Shown: piece after piece, positions 7,527 to 15,214 of the stretch
Layout of the letters: every line of letters starts with the position of its first letter
How positions within the stretch are numbered: the stretch's first letter is position 1
Assembly (NCBI GenBank): GCA_031422315.1
Contig: JANOQN010000013.1
Location: forward strand, 1-23,466
Direction of reading: 5' to 3'
Length of the DNA stretch: 23,466 nt
Origin: JANNYA01 sp031422315
GTDB taxonomy: Bacteria > Pseudomonadota > Gammaproteobacteria > Xanthomonadales > SZUA-5
Translations under genes and position numbers: made by a program
Notes under the pieces: model-generated
What the model was told of the DNA's origin: nothing
What the model saw: only the letters and a program-made list of their open reading frames with translations
Databases searched by the model: none

Positions 7527-8134
7527 ATTCCGCCGTATCCGATACCAGCCGAGCAGCAATGCCCGGCTCGCAAACGCGCTCTCGCTTGACGCTGATTTTG
7601 CTATTTGCTCTGTTTTTTGCGCCGGTTGCGATCTCGCTTCTACTGCAAACGCCGATGTTTCACTACAACGCGCCGGCCACGAAGAACTTAGGCACCATGA
7701 TTAGCCCAGTGCAGCCGGTGCTTGATGGGCCAGCGCGGCAAGCCGGCCTACAAACCAACGCCGCTGCACCCTGGACGCTGCTGCTAGTTCCAGGCGAACA
7801 AGCGACATCAGCTGAAACATTGAAACTGTTAGAAACCATTCGCGAAGCGCAGGGCCGGCATATTGATCGCGTTCGGCTCGAAGTGATCGAAACTGCGCCG
7901 ATTGATGCGGGCGCCACCTGGCGCGTCAAAACCTTTAAGCCTGAAGCGCTGGCTGAATTGCGACAGCAGCTCGGGTTGCCAGAAACCGGCGGCGTGGTGA
8001 TTCTTGATCCGTTTCGCAATGCCATGCTGCGGCACGATGGCTCCTTTGACGGCAGCAAATTGCGTAAAGATTTAGCGCGAATATTACGAATTAGTCAGGC
8101 TGGCAAGCCACAATCTGAGGGCTTGATCGGTTGA
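7523..8134 (+). CDS. SCO-like membrane protein lacking cysteines, oxidase assembly operon
   Basis: The 203-residue protein has one N-terminal helix (about 21-43) and a periplasmic domain with PWTLLLVPGEQ (about 84-94), then LETIREAQGRHIDRVRLEV and GGVVILDPFRNAMLRHD. This resembles the thioredoxin-like proteins commonly encoded between surf1 and ctaA. From memory, those often carry a Cys-x3-Cys pair just after the 'WTLL' strand. Here the whole protein has no cysteine at all, so thiol chemistry or cysteine-based copper binding is not possible. It overlaps surf1 by four bases (ATGA) and ctaA by one base (TGATG). Its role is probably structural or accessory in oxidase assembly, by context. Confidence 0.7.
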   Translation: MNSAVSDTSRAAMPGSQTRSRLTLILLFALFFAPVAISLLLQTPMFHYNAPATKNLGTMISPVQPVLDGPARQAGLQTNAAAPWTLLLVPGEQATSAETLKLLETIREAQGRHIDRVRLEVIETAPIDAGATWRVKTFKPEALAELRQQLGLPETGGVVILDPFRNAMLRHDGSFDGSKLRKDLARILRISQAGKPQSEGLIG

Positions 8135-9306
8135 TGAGTATGAATTTTGAGGTCGCACAAGCCAAACAGCGTTGGCTGCGTGCAGGCTTAGTCACTGCCT
8201 GCTTAATATGTCTTGTGCTGATTGCATTCGGCGGTTTTGTGCGCCTGCAACACGCGGGTTTAGGCTGCCCGGATTGGCCGACCTGCTACGGCAAGCTAAC
8301 ATGGCCCACACATGCCGGGGACGTAGCGGTTGCGAACGCGCTGCACCCAGATCGTCCAGTGGAACACGACAAAACCTGGCCCGAGCAAGTGCATCGCATT
8401 ATTGCCGGTGGGTTGGGGCTGCTGGTACTTGGTTTAACGATTGCGGCGAGCCGCGCGGCCAAAGTCAGCTTGCCGCCGATTCTGTCCGCTGTTGTGTTGA
8501 TTGGGCTATCAATACCGCTGTATGTCAAAGCGCATTATGGCGTCGCGAGTGCGTTCGCTATTGCCGGTGAATGCCTATTACTTGCCAGTGCGATGCGTAC
8601 TAAGCATCAAGCGCGCTGGCTGTTGGTCGCGCTTGCGTGGATTTGCGTGCAGGCGTTGTTTGGCATGTGGACGGTTACTTGGAAGCTGAAGCCTTTTATT
8701 GTCACCGCGCATTTGTTGGGCGGCATGGCGCTCATTGCACTGCTGTTCTGGACAACAATCCGCGCTGATTTTAAAGCGCCTATTCCGAGCGCTGCACGTG
8801 TATTACCCAATTGGATCTTGCTGCTAGCGTTTGCTGCGCTAGTGCTGCAAATTGCGCTCGGCGGCTGGGTCAGCACTAACTATGCTTCGTGGGCCTGCCC
8901 TGATTTTCCGCGCTGCCAAGGCGTTTGGCTGCCTCTTACTGACTTTAAAGAAGCGTTCGTGCTCTGGCGCGGCATCGGTGTGGATTACGAAGGCGGCATT
9001 TTAGATGGCGCGGCGCGCACCGCAATCCATTTAACGCATCGCATCGGCGGCGTTATTGCTGGGTCAATTTTGCTGCTGCTCGGCATTTGGGCTATTTTGC
9101 GCGGCTTAAAAGTACAGGGCGTGGCTTTAATTTCCGTGCTTGCGCTGCAAATTGCGCTCGGCATCGCCAACATCAAAACCGCACTGGCACTGCCGGTCGC
9201 GGTATCCCATAACGGCGTAGCGGCGGTTTTGTTAGTCACGTTGCTCTGGCTGATCCACCAAGTGCGGTACGCTCCACGTTCTTACTCCGTTATCGGCAGG
9301 ATTTAG
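8134..9306 (+). CDS. ctaA: Haem A synthase (COX15/CtaA family)
   Basis: This integral membrane protein of about 390 residues has eight predicted helices in two related halves. The first half has GGFVRLQHAGLGCPDWPTCYG and later EQVHRIIAGGLG. The second repeats the pattern in GGWVSTNYASWACPDFPRCQG and IHLTHRIGG. The conserved histidines and paired cysteine motifs (GCPDWPTC, ACPDFPRC) are those of COX15-type haem A synthase, which oxidises haem o to haem a for cytochrome oxidase. The frame opens with a TTG one codon earlier. The ATG at 8134 is chosen because it overlaps the preceding stop (TGATG). ctaB, which makes the substrate haem o, follows six bases later. Confidence 0.95.
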   Translation: MSMNFEVAQAKQRWLRAGLVTACLICLVLIAFGGFVRLQHAGLGCPDWPTCYGKLTWPTHAGDVAVANALHPDRPVEHDKTWPEQVHRIIAGGLGLLVLGLTIAASRAAKVSLPPILSAVVLIGLSIPLYVKAHYGVASAFAIAGECLLLASAMRTKHQARWLLVALAWICVQALFGMWTVTWKLKPFIVTAHLLGGMALIALLFWTTIRADFKAPIPSAARVLPNWILLLAFAALVLQIALGGWVSTNYASWACPDFPRCQGVWLPLTDFKEAFVLWRGIGVDYEGGILDGAARTAIHLTHRIGGVIAGSILLLLGIWAILRGLKVQGVALISVLALQIALGIANIKTALALPVAVSHNGVAAVLLVTLLWLIHQVRYAPRSYSVIGRI

Positions 9307-9312
9307 CACCGC

Positions 9313-10227
9313 ATGAAAGGCACTGCCGCAGCGTATTTAGAGCTGACCAAACCCAAAGTTGTCGCGCTGATTAGCTTTACTGCAATCGTCGGGATTTTTT
9401 TAGCCGTGCCCGGCTGGCCGCCGCTGCAAGAGTCCGTACTCGGCTTGCTTGGCATCTATCTGGCGGCGTCGTCAGCTGCCGCGATCAATCACGTGCTGGA
9501 CGCCAAAATCGACGCCAAAATGGTGCGCACGCAAAATCGCCCATTGCCACAGGGTGGTCTAAGCCACCGGCAAGCCTTGAGCTTCGCTTTCGCACTCGGC
9601 GCACTCAGCATGCTAATTTTGGTGATCGGCGTGAACACGCTGACCGCTGTGCTGACATTTGCATCGCTGATCGGCTACGCGGTGATTTACACCGTGTATT
9701 TGAAACGCGCCACACCGCAAAACATCGTGATTGGCGGCGCAGCTGGTGCTGCACCACCGGTTCTGGGTTGGGTCGCTGTCACCGGTGAAGTGCACGCCTT
9801 TGCGCTGATATTGTTTCTTATCATTTTTATCTGGACGCCACCACATTTTTGGGCGCTGGCGATTTTCCGCAGAGCCGACTACGCCGCCGCCAATATTCCG
9901 ATGTTGCCGGTTACGCACGGCGTGGAATACACCCGCTTCCAAGTTTTGCTCTACACGATTTTGCTGTTTATGATCTCACTCATGCCCTACTTGATCGGCA
10001 TGAGTGGGCTATTTTATCTAGGCGGCGCGGTGATCCTCGGCCTCGGCTATTTATATTTTTCAATCCGGCTCATGAATCCACCGGATGAGTGGTTCGCCAT
10101 GCGCGCGTTCAACTATTCAATCATCTATTTGATGGCGCTATTCGCATTTTTATTAGTGGATCACTATTTGCCAAAGCCAACCGCTGAAGCGTCGACTGGT
10201 TTGCAGTGGGAGCGAATTGGGGATTGA
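9313..10227 (+). CDS. ctaB: Protohaem IX farnesyltransferase (haem O synthase)
   Basis: The 304-residue polytopic UbiA-family prenyltransferase carries the first aspartate-rich motif NHVLDAKIDAKMVRTQNRP (Asn59, Asp63, Asp67, Arg72, Arg77), then YLKRATPQNIVIGGAAGAAPPVLGW and WTPPHFWALAIFRRADYAAANIPMLPV. These are characteristic of CyoE/CtaB, which attaches a farnesyl group to protohaem to give haem o. The gene follows ctaA and completes the haem a pathway. The last conserved stretch, from AMRAFNYSII to DHYLPKP (10096-10179), is repeated as a diverged fragment at 15215-15298. A sco gene often follows ctaB in such operons but is absent here. Confidence 0.95.
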   Translation: MKGTAAAYLELTKPKVVALISFTAIVGIFLAVPGWPPLQESVLGLLGIYLAASSAAAINHVLDAKIDAKMVRTQNRPLPQGGLSHRQALSFAFALGALSMLILVIGVNTLTAVLTFASLIGYAVIYTVYLKRATPQNIVIGGAAGAAPPVLGWVAVTGEVHAFALILFLIIFIWTPPHFWALAIFRRADYAAANIPMLPVTHGVEYTRFQVLLYTILLFMISLMPYLIGMSGLFYLGGAVILGLGYLYFSIRLMNPPDEWFAMRAFNYSIIYLMALFAFLLVDHYLPKPTAEASTGLQWERIGD

Positions 10228-10495
10228 GTGATACAAGATTGGCTAAACTGCTTTTGCCTCGCGGATGAACGGAATAAAAGTGCTGGTAGCCACTCTTAAA
10301 AATCGCATCCCGCACCGGCTGCACCACAACAGTCGAAATTGGGCTGCCCGCTAGCCTTATGGGTTGCCGGGAAGTTTTCCGGGCTATGCGATCTAGCGCA
10401 CCGACCTAGATCAAAGGCTTCCAGCACAGTTTAAGCACCGGTTCCCAAGGCTTAGCCCTGTGCTCACGGACAACTTAAACCACATTGGAGTCGTC

Positions 10496-10705
10496 ATGAA
10501 CAAAGACCAGATTAAAGGCCGTGTAGAGCAAGCCACGGGCGCTATCAAAGAAGCTGCCGGAAAAGTTGTGGGCAACCCAACTTTAGAAGTGAAAGGCAAA
10601 GTCCAAAAGACCAAGGGTCGCGCGCAGGCGGCGGTCGGCGATATCAAGTCCGATCTCAGCGCTGCAGTAGAAAACGTCAAGTCGGCGGCCAAGCGCTCCA
10701 GCTAA
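10496..10705 (+). CDS. CsbD-like stress-response protein
   Basis: The 69-residue hydrophilic, helix-prone protein begins MNKDQIKGRVEQATG and contains the repeated pattern KGxxxxxxGxxK (KEAAGKVVGNPTLEVKGKVQKTKGRAQAAVGDIK). This is the CsbD family signature. Family members accumulate in stationary phase or general stress, but their biochemical role is unknown. The ATG at 10496 is preferred over one 12 codons earlier because it gives the family N-terminus and has a GGAG site 8-11 bases upstream (10485-10488). It lies 268 bases after ctaB and probably has its own promoter. It is the last gene of native composition before the GC-rich block. Confidence 0.85.
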   Translation: MNKDQIKGRVEQATGAIKEAAGKVVGNPTLEVKGKVQKTKGRAQAAVGDIKSDLSAAVENVKSAAKRSS

Positions 10706-10727
10706 GGCCGAAAGCTCAAGTATCTCA

Positions 10728-10756
10728 GGGTTCCAACTGAAAGACAGTTGGAACCC
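10728..10756. terminator. Perfect 12-bp hairpin after the CsbD-like gene (possible terminator)
   Basis: GGGTTCCAACTG (10728-10739) and CAGTTGGAACCC (10745-10756) are exact complements around the five-base loop AAAGA, 23 bases after the csbD stop. It is followed by a run of Cs rather than Ts, so it is not a standard intrinsic terminator. A third related arm, ACTGTTTGAACCC (10787-10799, 11 of 13 matching), could compete for pairing with the first arm. The stem core and loop length also match domain VI of the group II intron at the right end of the window. Confidence 0.5.
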
Positions 10757-10875
10757 CCCCCCGCCGAAAAAGTGGTACCGCATACGACTGTTTGAACCCT
10801 AGTTATCCGCAATACCGTACATGCCGGTGCGCCGCATGGGTTTTTGTAAATGCCACTGTGATCGTTGATTAAGTC

Positions 10876-12537
10876 ATGAAAACCGCCGCCGACTACCCCT
10901 TTCTGCCGCACGAGCAGCCGCTGATGGCGGGATCGCCGGCGACGCCGGCGCATCCGCAACGTCGAGCCGCCGCCTATGTCCTGATTGGCATCTTGCTGTC
11001 GATTACCGGCGGCCTAAGTAACGGCCTGCTGCTGGCGAACCTTCCGCAGATCCAGGGCGCGCTCGGCCTCACCAGCGTGCAAGGGGCGTGGTTAGTCACG
11101 GCGTATGCCGTCGGCAATGCGAGCATGGCAATGCTGGTGGTGAAGTTGCGCCAGCAATTCGGCATGCAGCGGACTAGCCGCTTCTTCTTGCTTGGCTTTG
11201 TTGTACTGGCGGGGCTGCAGTTGTTGTCGCATTCCTACGGGTCCGAGCTCGCGTTGCGGACCGTGGGGGGCATGATCGCCGCGGGTTTCGGGCCACTTGG
11301 CATGTTCTACGTGATGCAGGGCCTGCCGGCGAAACTGCGGATTTCAGGCATCGTGATCTACATTGGCTTGGCACAGGTCGCGCTGCCCCTGGCTCGATGG
11401 CTGTCTCCCGCGCTCCTGTTCAATGGCGAGATCCAAAATCTCTACGCGTTCGAGTTTGGGCTGGCACTGATGTCCCTCGGCAGCGTCGCCGTCCTCCGGC
11501 TTCCGCCCGGAGTGACCGAAGATGTGTTCGAGCGCCTGGACTTCGTGACCTTCGCCCTGATGACCACGGGGCTCACGCTGCTGTGCACGGTTCTCGCGCA
11601 GGGGCGGATCGTTTGGTGGAGCACCGAATGGCTTGGCTACGCCACGGCAGGCGCGGTGCTGTTCATTGGCGGCGCGCTGTTGATCGAGCACTACCGGGCC
11701 AGCCCCCTGCTCAACACGCGCTGGTTGGGTACGCGCGACATCCTGCGGATCGTCATCGCGGCGATGACCATGCGCGTGCTGCTCTCCGAACAGGCATTCG
11801 GTGCGACCGGCCTGATGGCTGTGGCAGGCATGGGCACAGACCAGCTTGTCGCCTACCACGGCGTCCTGACCGCCTGCGCGCTGGCCGGGGTGCTCGCCAG
11901 CTTGGTCCTGCTCAAGCAGGGTGACCTGGACCGGCCGATCGTCATCGCGGTCGCGATCATCGCGGTGGCGGCATTTGCCGATGCGCACGCAAGCAATCTC
12001 ACGCGCCCGGCCAACCTGTTCTTGACCCAGGGCGCGATCGCGTTCGCTGCGGTGCTGTTTCTCGGCCCGACCCTGCTGACCGGACTAGTCCATGCGCTCG
12101 CCAAAGGACCGGCCCATTTGGTGACGTTCTCGGCAATTTTCAGCATCTCCCAGACCATCGGCGGGCTGCTCGGAACGGCGTTCCTTGGCACCTACCAGAT
12201 CCTGCGGCAGCGTGTGCATTTCCAGGAACTGGCGCACTCCATCGTGCTGACCGACCCCCAAGTAGCGTTGCGGGTTCAGCAGCTGGGCGGTGCCTACGCG
12301 AGGCTCGTAGCCGATCCGGTCCAGCGACAGGCTTTGGGCGTTCGTCTGTTGGGTCAGCAGCTCACGCGCGAGTCCAACGTAGCGGCCTTTAATGATGTTT
12401 TTTTCCTCATCGGTGTGCTCGCCAGCATTGCCCTCGTTCTGATTGGCAGCGCCTGGCTGCGCAACAAAGTCAAGGGCATCGATCCGCTTGCCGAACCCAT
12501 GGCGGTCATCCAAAAACGCGTCGCAGGCAAAAAATGA
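10876..12537 (+). CDS. EmrB/QacA-type MFS drug efflux transporter (DHA2-like)
   Basis: The 553-residue inner-membrane protein has about fourteen hydrophobic segments. The first two helices (AYVLIGILLSITGGLSNGLLLANLP, then GAWLVTAYAVGNASMAMLVV) fit the 14-helix DHA2 drug:H+ antiporter group. The long periplasmic loop before the last helix (about 440-505) is usual for EmrB-like pumps. It opens a three-gene row with an HlyD adaptor and a NodT outer-membrane factor, the gene set of a tripartite pump spanning both membranes. No good ribosome site precedes the ATG at 10876, and an ATG at 10924 is possible. Base use is clearly more GC-rich than in ctaB or csbD, and no regulator gene accompanies it. 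The substrate is unknown. Confidence 0.88.
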   Translation: MKTAADYPFLPHEQPLMAGSPATPAHPQRRAAAYVLIGILLSITGGLSNGLLLANLPQIQGALGLTSVQGAWLVTAYAVGNASMAMLVVKLRQQFGMQRTSRFFLLGFVVLAGLQLLSHSYGSELALRTVGGMIAAGFGPLGMFYVMQGLPAKLRISGIVIYIGLAQVALPLARWLSPALLFNGEIQNLYAFEFGLALMSLGSVAVLRLPPGVTEDVFERLDFVTFALMTTGLTLLCTVLAQGRIVWWSTEWLGYATAGAVLFIGGALLIEHYRASPLLNTRWLGTRDILRIVIAAMTMRVLLSEQAFGATGLMAVAGMGTDQLVAYHGVLTACALAGVLASLVLLKQGDLDRPIVIAVAIIAVAAFADAHASNLTRPANLFLTQGAIAFAAVLFLGPTLLTGLVHALAKGPAHLVTFSAIFSISQTIGGLLGTAFLGTYQILRQRVHFQELAHSIVLTDPQVALRVQQLGGAYARLVADPVQRQALGVRLLGQQLTRESNVAAFNDVFFLIGVLASIALVLIGSAWLRNKVKGIDPLAEPMAVIQKRVAGKK

Positions 12538-13604
12538 TGAAAACCCAGTCTGATGAAGCTACCAACCCACGCACTGAAGATCCCCGCGAAAGCCTGCCCG
12601 AGCAGTCACCATCGCCACGACGCGGCTGGGCACCACCCACTCACGGGCGGCGGCGCATGCTGCTGTTCTTTGGCATCCTGTTGAGTGGCGTTGCGCTCGC
12701 CCTCTATGCGTGGGGCCTGCCACCTTTCCGGCGCGCAGTGCAGACCACCGACAACGCCTATGTGCGAGGGCTTACGACCACGATATCGCCGCAGGTCAGT
12801 GGCTACGTCACTGAGGTTCTGGTCCAGGATTTCGACTTGGTCAGCAAGGGGCAGGCGCTGGTCAAGGTCGATGACCGAGCTTCTCGCCAGCGCGTGCAGC
12901 AGGCCCGCGCCAATGTCGCTGTTCAGATCGCCAATTTCGACAATTCCCAGCAGAGCCAGCGTTCCAGTCAAGCGACCGTCGCAGCGCAGGAGGCCGCGCT
13001 CGGCAATGCCAGCGCCCAACTGCAGCGGGCACAGGCTGATATGCGCCGGGTCAGCGAACTGACCGCGGAGGGCTCACTGTCCGAGCGCGAGCGCGACCAG
13101 ACCGTGGCTGCGCTGCGCCAGTCCGAAGCCGCCGTGGCCCAGGCTCGGGCGCAACGCACGATTTCCCAGGAGCAGGTCCGGACCGTCACGGTGGGGCGCG
13201 GGGCACTCGAGGCCTCCGTCCAGAGCGCACATGCCACCCTGCGACTTGCGGAGATCGAGCTGTCCAACACGGTGATCCGTGCGCCACAGGACGGCCGCGT
13301 GGGCGAGATTGGCGTCAGGCTGGGGCAGTTCGTTTCGGCCGGCTCCCAGCTGTTCGCACTGGTCCCGGACCAGGTGTGGATCGTCGCCAACTTCAAGGAG
13401 GCGCAGACCGCGAAGATGGTGCCGGGGCAACGCGCCACCTTCACCGTCGACGCCTTGGGCGATGCCGAACTGGAAGGCATCGTCCGTGATCTTTCACCGG
13501 CCGCAGGTAGCGAGTTCGCGGTGATCAAGCCCGAGAACGCGACCGGAAATTTCGTCAAGGTGCCGCAACGAATCGCTGTACGGATCGATGTCAAGCCCGG
13601 CTAG
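12534..13604 (+). CDS. HlyD/EmrA-family efflux adaptor, C-terminus cut by an in-frame TAG
   Basis: The encoded 356 residues show a short cytosolic lead, one membrane helix (about 42-62), a first lipoyl-like half (TTISPQVSGYVTEV...GQALVKVDD), a long coiled-coil hairpin (about 118-235, rich in Ala and Gln), a second half (NTVIRAPQDGRVGEIGVRLGQ) and part of the beta-barrel. It links the MFS pump to the outer-membrane factor. It overlaps the pump gene by four bases (ATGA). The frame stops at TAG 13602-13604 right after RIDVKPG. The same frame continues for 34 more sense codons with the normal family ending (ADRLRPGISVVASVNTRD). So the gene appears truncated by a nonsense codon, and the intact form would be 391 residues. 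Confidence 0.85.
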   Translation: MMKTQSDEATNPRTEDPRESLPEQSPSPRRGWAPPTHGRRRMLLFFGILLSGVALALYAWGLPPFRRAVQTTDNAYVRGLTTTISPQVSGYVTEVLVQDFDLVSKGQALVKVDDRASRQRVQQARANVAVQIANFDNSQQSQRSSQATVAAQEAALGNASAQLQRAQADMRRVSELTAEGSLSERERDQTVAALRQSEAAVAQARAQRTISQEQVRTVTVGRGALEASVQSAHATLRLAEIELSNTVIRAPQDGRVGEIGVRLGQFVSAGSQLFALVPDQVWIVANFKEAQTAKMVPGQRATFTVDALGDAELEGIVRDLSPAAGSEFAVIKPENATGNFVKVPQRIAVRIDVKPG

Positions 13605-13709
13605 CCAGGTGCGGATCGGCTGCGTCCAGGCATTTCCGTCGTGGCGTCGGTCAACACGCGGGATGCCGCGCCAGCGCAGGCTCCGCGACCCGCACCGAGC
13701 CCGCAGTGA
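13605..13709 (+). pseudogene. Severed 3' end of the HlyD/EmrA adaptor gene
   Basis: Directly after the TAG at 13602-13604 the same frame stays open for 34 codons to a TGA at 13707-13709. It encodes PGADRLRPGISVVASVNTRD followed by an Ala/Pro-rich tail. The RPGxSV...T(R/D) segment is the usual last beta-strand of HlyD/EmrA adaptors. Its TGA overlaps the GTG start of the outer-membrane factor (GTGA, 13706-13709). This strongly suggests that the original adaptor gene ended here and was translationally coupled to the next gene. A CAG-to-TAG change is the simplest origin. Read-through by a suppressor tRNA is an alternative. Confidence 0.75.
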
Positions 13710-15115
13710 GGTGCCTTCTACTTGCGGCGTCGATTGCGCTGCTGTGCGGGTGCGCTGCGGTCACGCCGCCGCCTGACCGCCAGGTCGACGCGCCGGCCCA
13801 ATGGCGAACCGCAGTAGCCGACACCGTGCCCGTAGAGCCCCATTGGTGGACGGTCTTCGGCGACCCGGTGCTCACCACGCTGGTCGAGCAGGCGCTGACC
13901 AACAACAATGATGTCGCCCTTGCTGCCGCCCGGATTCGCGAGGCGCGTGCGCAGGAACAGCTCGCTCGATCCCAGCTGTTTCCGGCGGTGGATGCGGTGA
14001 TCGGCGCAAGCCGGTCGCGCGCGGTATCCGCGTTGGGCATGCCCATCGAGGCAACGGGCGTCCAGCCGCAGGTCCAGGTGGGCTATGAGCTCGACCTCTT
14101 CAATCGGATCGAGAACCAGATAGAGGCTGCCCGCGCGACCGCACTCGGCGTCGATGCGGCCTATGCCGCGGCGCAACTGTCGGTCGCAGCTGCGACCGCA
14201 GCCAGCTACCTGACACTGCGTGCCCTCGACGCGCGCCTGGAGATTGCCGACGCCACCCTAACGTCGCGCCAGGAAGCCGTTCGCATTGCCCGAGCGCGCG
14301 CGCGCTCGGGCTACAGCTCTCAGCTCGAACTGCGGCAAGCCGAGGCGGAGTTCGAGGCGACCGCCGCGCTGGTCCCTCAGCTAGAGCTGGCGGTGCGCCG
14401 GCAGGAGAACGCGATCAATGTCTTGCTTGGCCGGGCGCCTGCCAACATTCCCCGTGGGCTTGCGTTGGTGCGCATCGCGGCGCCCGCGGTTCCGATGGTT
14501 CTGCCATCCGCGTTGGCGCGTCGCCGCCCGGACATCGCCCAGGCTGAGGCGAATATCGCTGCGGCCGATGCGACACTGGCGGCCACCAGGGCGCAGTTCC
14601 TGCCCCAGATCCGCCTGAGCGCCGCTGGCGGCAGCGTGTTTTCGAGCATGCTTCGCAACGATCCCATTACGATTTGGTCAGTCGGTGCAAGTGTACTCGC
14701 GCCCCTCTTCAATGCCGGCCGCACGCAGGCCCAGGTCAGCGCTGCCGAGTCGCGCCGGGATCAGGCTATCTACGTTTACAAGCGCACCGTGGTGGCTGCA
14801 TTCCGGGAAGTCGAAGACGCGCTGGCGGCAATTGATCGCCTGCAAGCCCAGCATGCGCGAGTGGCTGCCCAGCGAAAGGCTTTAGCCGAAGTATTGCGCC
14901 ACGCGCGTAACCGCTTTGATGCCGGCTACTCGTCGTATCTGGAACAACTGGACGCCCAACGTGCACTGCTCAACAGCGACCTGACGCTCGCCCAGATACA
15001 AGGGGAAAGGCTCACGGCCTACGTCTCGCTGTATCAGGCATTGGGCGGCGGCTGGGAGCAGGCAGACTTTCAGCGTGCAGGGCCTGCTGGCAAACGTGCC
15101 CCCGACGCTCCCTAG
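13706..15115 (+). CDS. NodT/OprM-family outer-membrane efflux lipoprotein
   Basis: The 469-residue protein begins with a lipoprotein signal, MRCLLLAASIALLCGC, with lipidation expected at Cys16. It contains two outer-membrane-efflux repeats: the helical segments WWTVFGDPVLTTLVEQALTNNNDVALAAARI and, later, RRRDQAIYVYKRTVVAAFREVEDALAAI, plus the linker LPSALARRRPDIAQAEANIAAADA, a NodT family hallmark. It would form the trimeric outer-membrane channel for the upstream MFS pump and adaptor. Translation starts at GTG 13706, which overlaps the TGA of the uninterrupted adaptor frame. The stop within the adaptor may therefore lower its expression. Composition is GC-rich like its two partners. Confidence 0.9.
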   Translation: MRCLLLAASIALLCGCAAVTPPPDRQVDAPAQWRTAVADTVPVEPHWWTVFGDPVLTTLVEQALTNNNDVALAAARIREARAQEQLARSQLFPAVDAVIGASRSRAVSALGMPIEATGVQPQVQVGYELDLFNRIENQIEAARATALGVDAAYAAAQLSVAAATAASYLTLRALDARLEIADATLTSRQEAVRIARARARSGYSSQLELRQAEAEFEATAALVPQLELAVRRQENAINVLLGRAPANIPRGLALVRIAAPAVPMVLPSALARRRPDIAQAEANIAAADATLAATRAQFLPQIRLSAAGGSVFSSMLRNDPITIWSVGASVLAPLFNAGRTQAQVSAAESRRDQAIYVYKRTVVAAFREVEDALAAIDRLQAQHARVAAQRKALAEVLRHARNRFDAGYSSYLEQLDAQRALLNSDLTLAQIQGERLTAYVSLYQALGGGWEQADFQRAGPAGKRAPDAP

Positions 15116-15187
15116 CGTGCCAAAGCGCTTAGAACTGCAAAGCTGTAGGCGGGTGCGCTAATGTCCGCTAACTGTGTACTTTGCATG

Positions 15188-15214
15188 CCAAGATCAAGTT
15201 TCCAAGATCAAGTT
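15188..15214 (+). repeat. Tandem 13/14-bp direct repeat at the right junction of the efflux block
   Basis: CCAAGATCAAGTT occurs at 15188-15200 and again at 15202-15214, a 14-base period. It ends exactly where similarity to the 3' end of ctaB begins (15215). It may be a product of the recombination that placed the efflux block here, or polymerase slippage at the junction. Confidence 0.7.

Noticed and set aside
8607..9239. Minus-strand frames inside ctaA
   Set aside because: They are complements of a well-conserved membrane protein gene and have no ribosome sites or family features.
10460..10495. Upstream ATG extending the CsbD-like protein by 12 residues
   Set aside because: The family N-terminus is MNKDQIKGR, and the ATG at 10496 has a GGAG site at good distance. 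The extension has neither.
10754..10762. Run of nine Cs after the csbD hairpin, considered as a phase-variation tract
   Set aside because: It is in no reading frame and too far (about 114 bases) from the efflux start to alter a promoter spacing that I can identify.
11344..11988. Long minus-strand frame (214 codons) antisense to the MFS gene, and similar ones at 12085-12513, 12968-13594 and 13718-14176
   Set aside because: GC-rich coding DNA commonly leaves the opposite strand open. These products are rich in Arg, Gly, His and Gln without recognisable domains, and the plus-strand frames encode clear families.
13588..13776. Short plus-strand frame spanning the end of the adaptor and start of nodT, suggesting a frameshift in the adaptor gene
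   Set aside because: The lost adaptor C-terminus lies in the same frame as the upstream part, so a nonsense codon, not a frameshift, explains the truncation.
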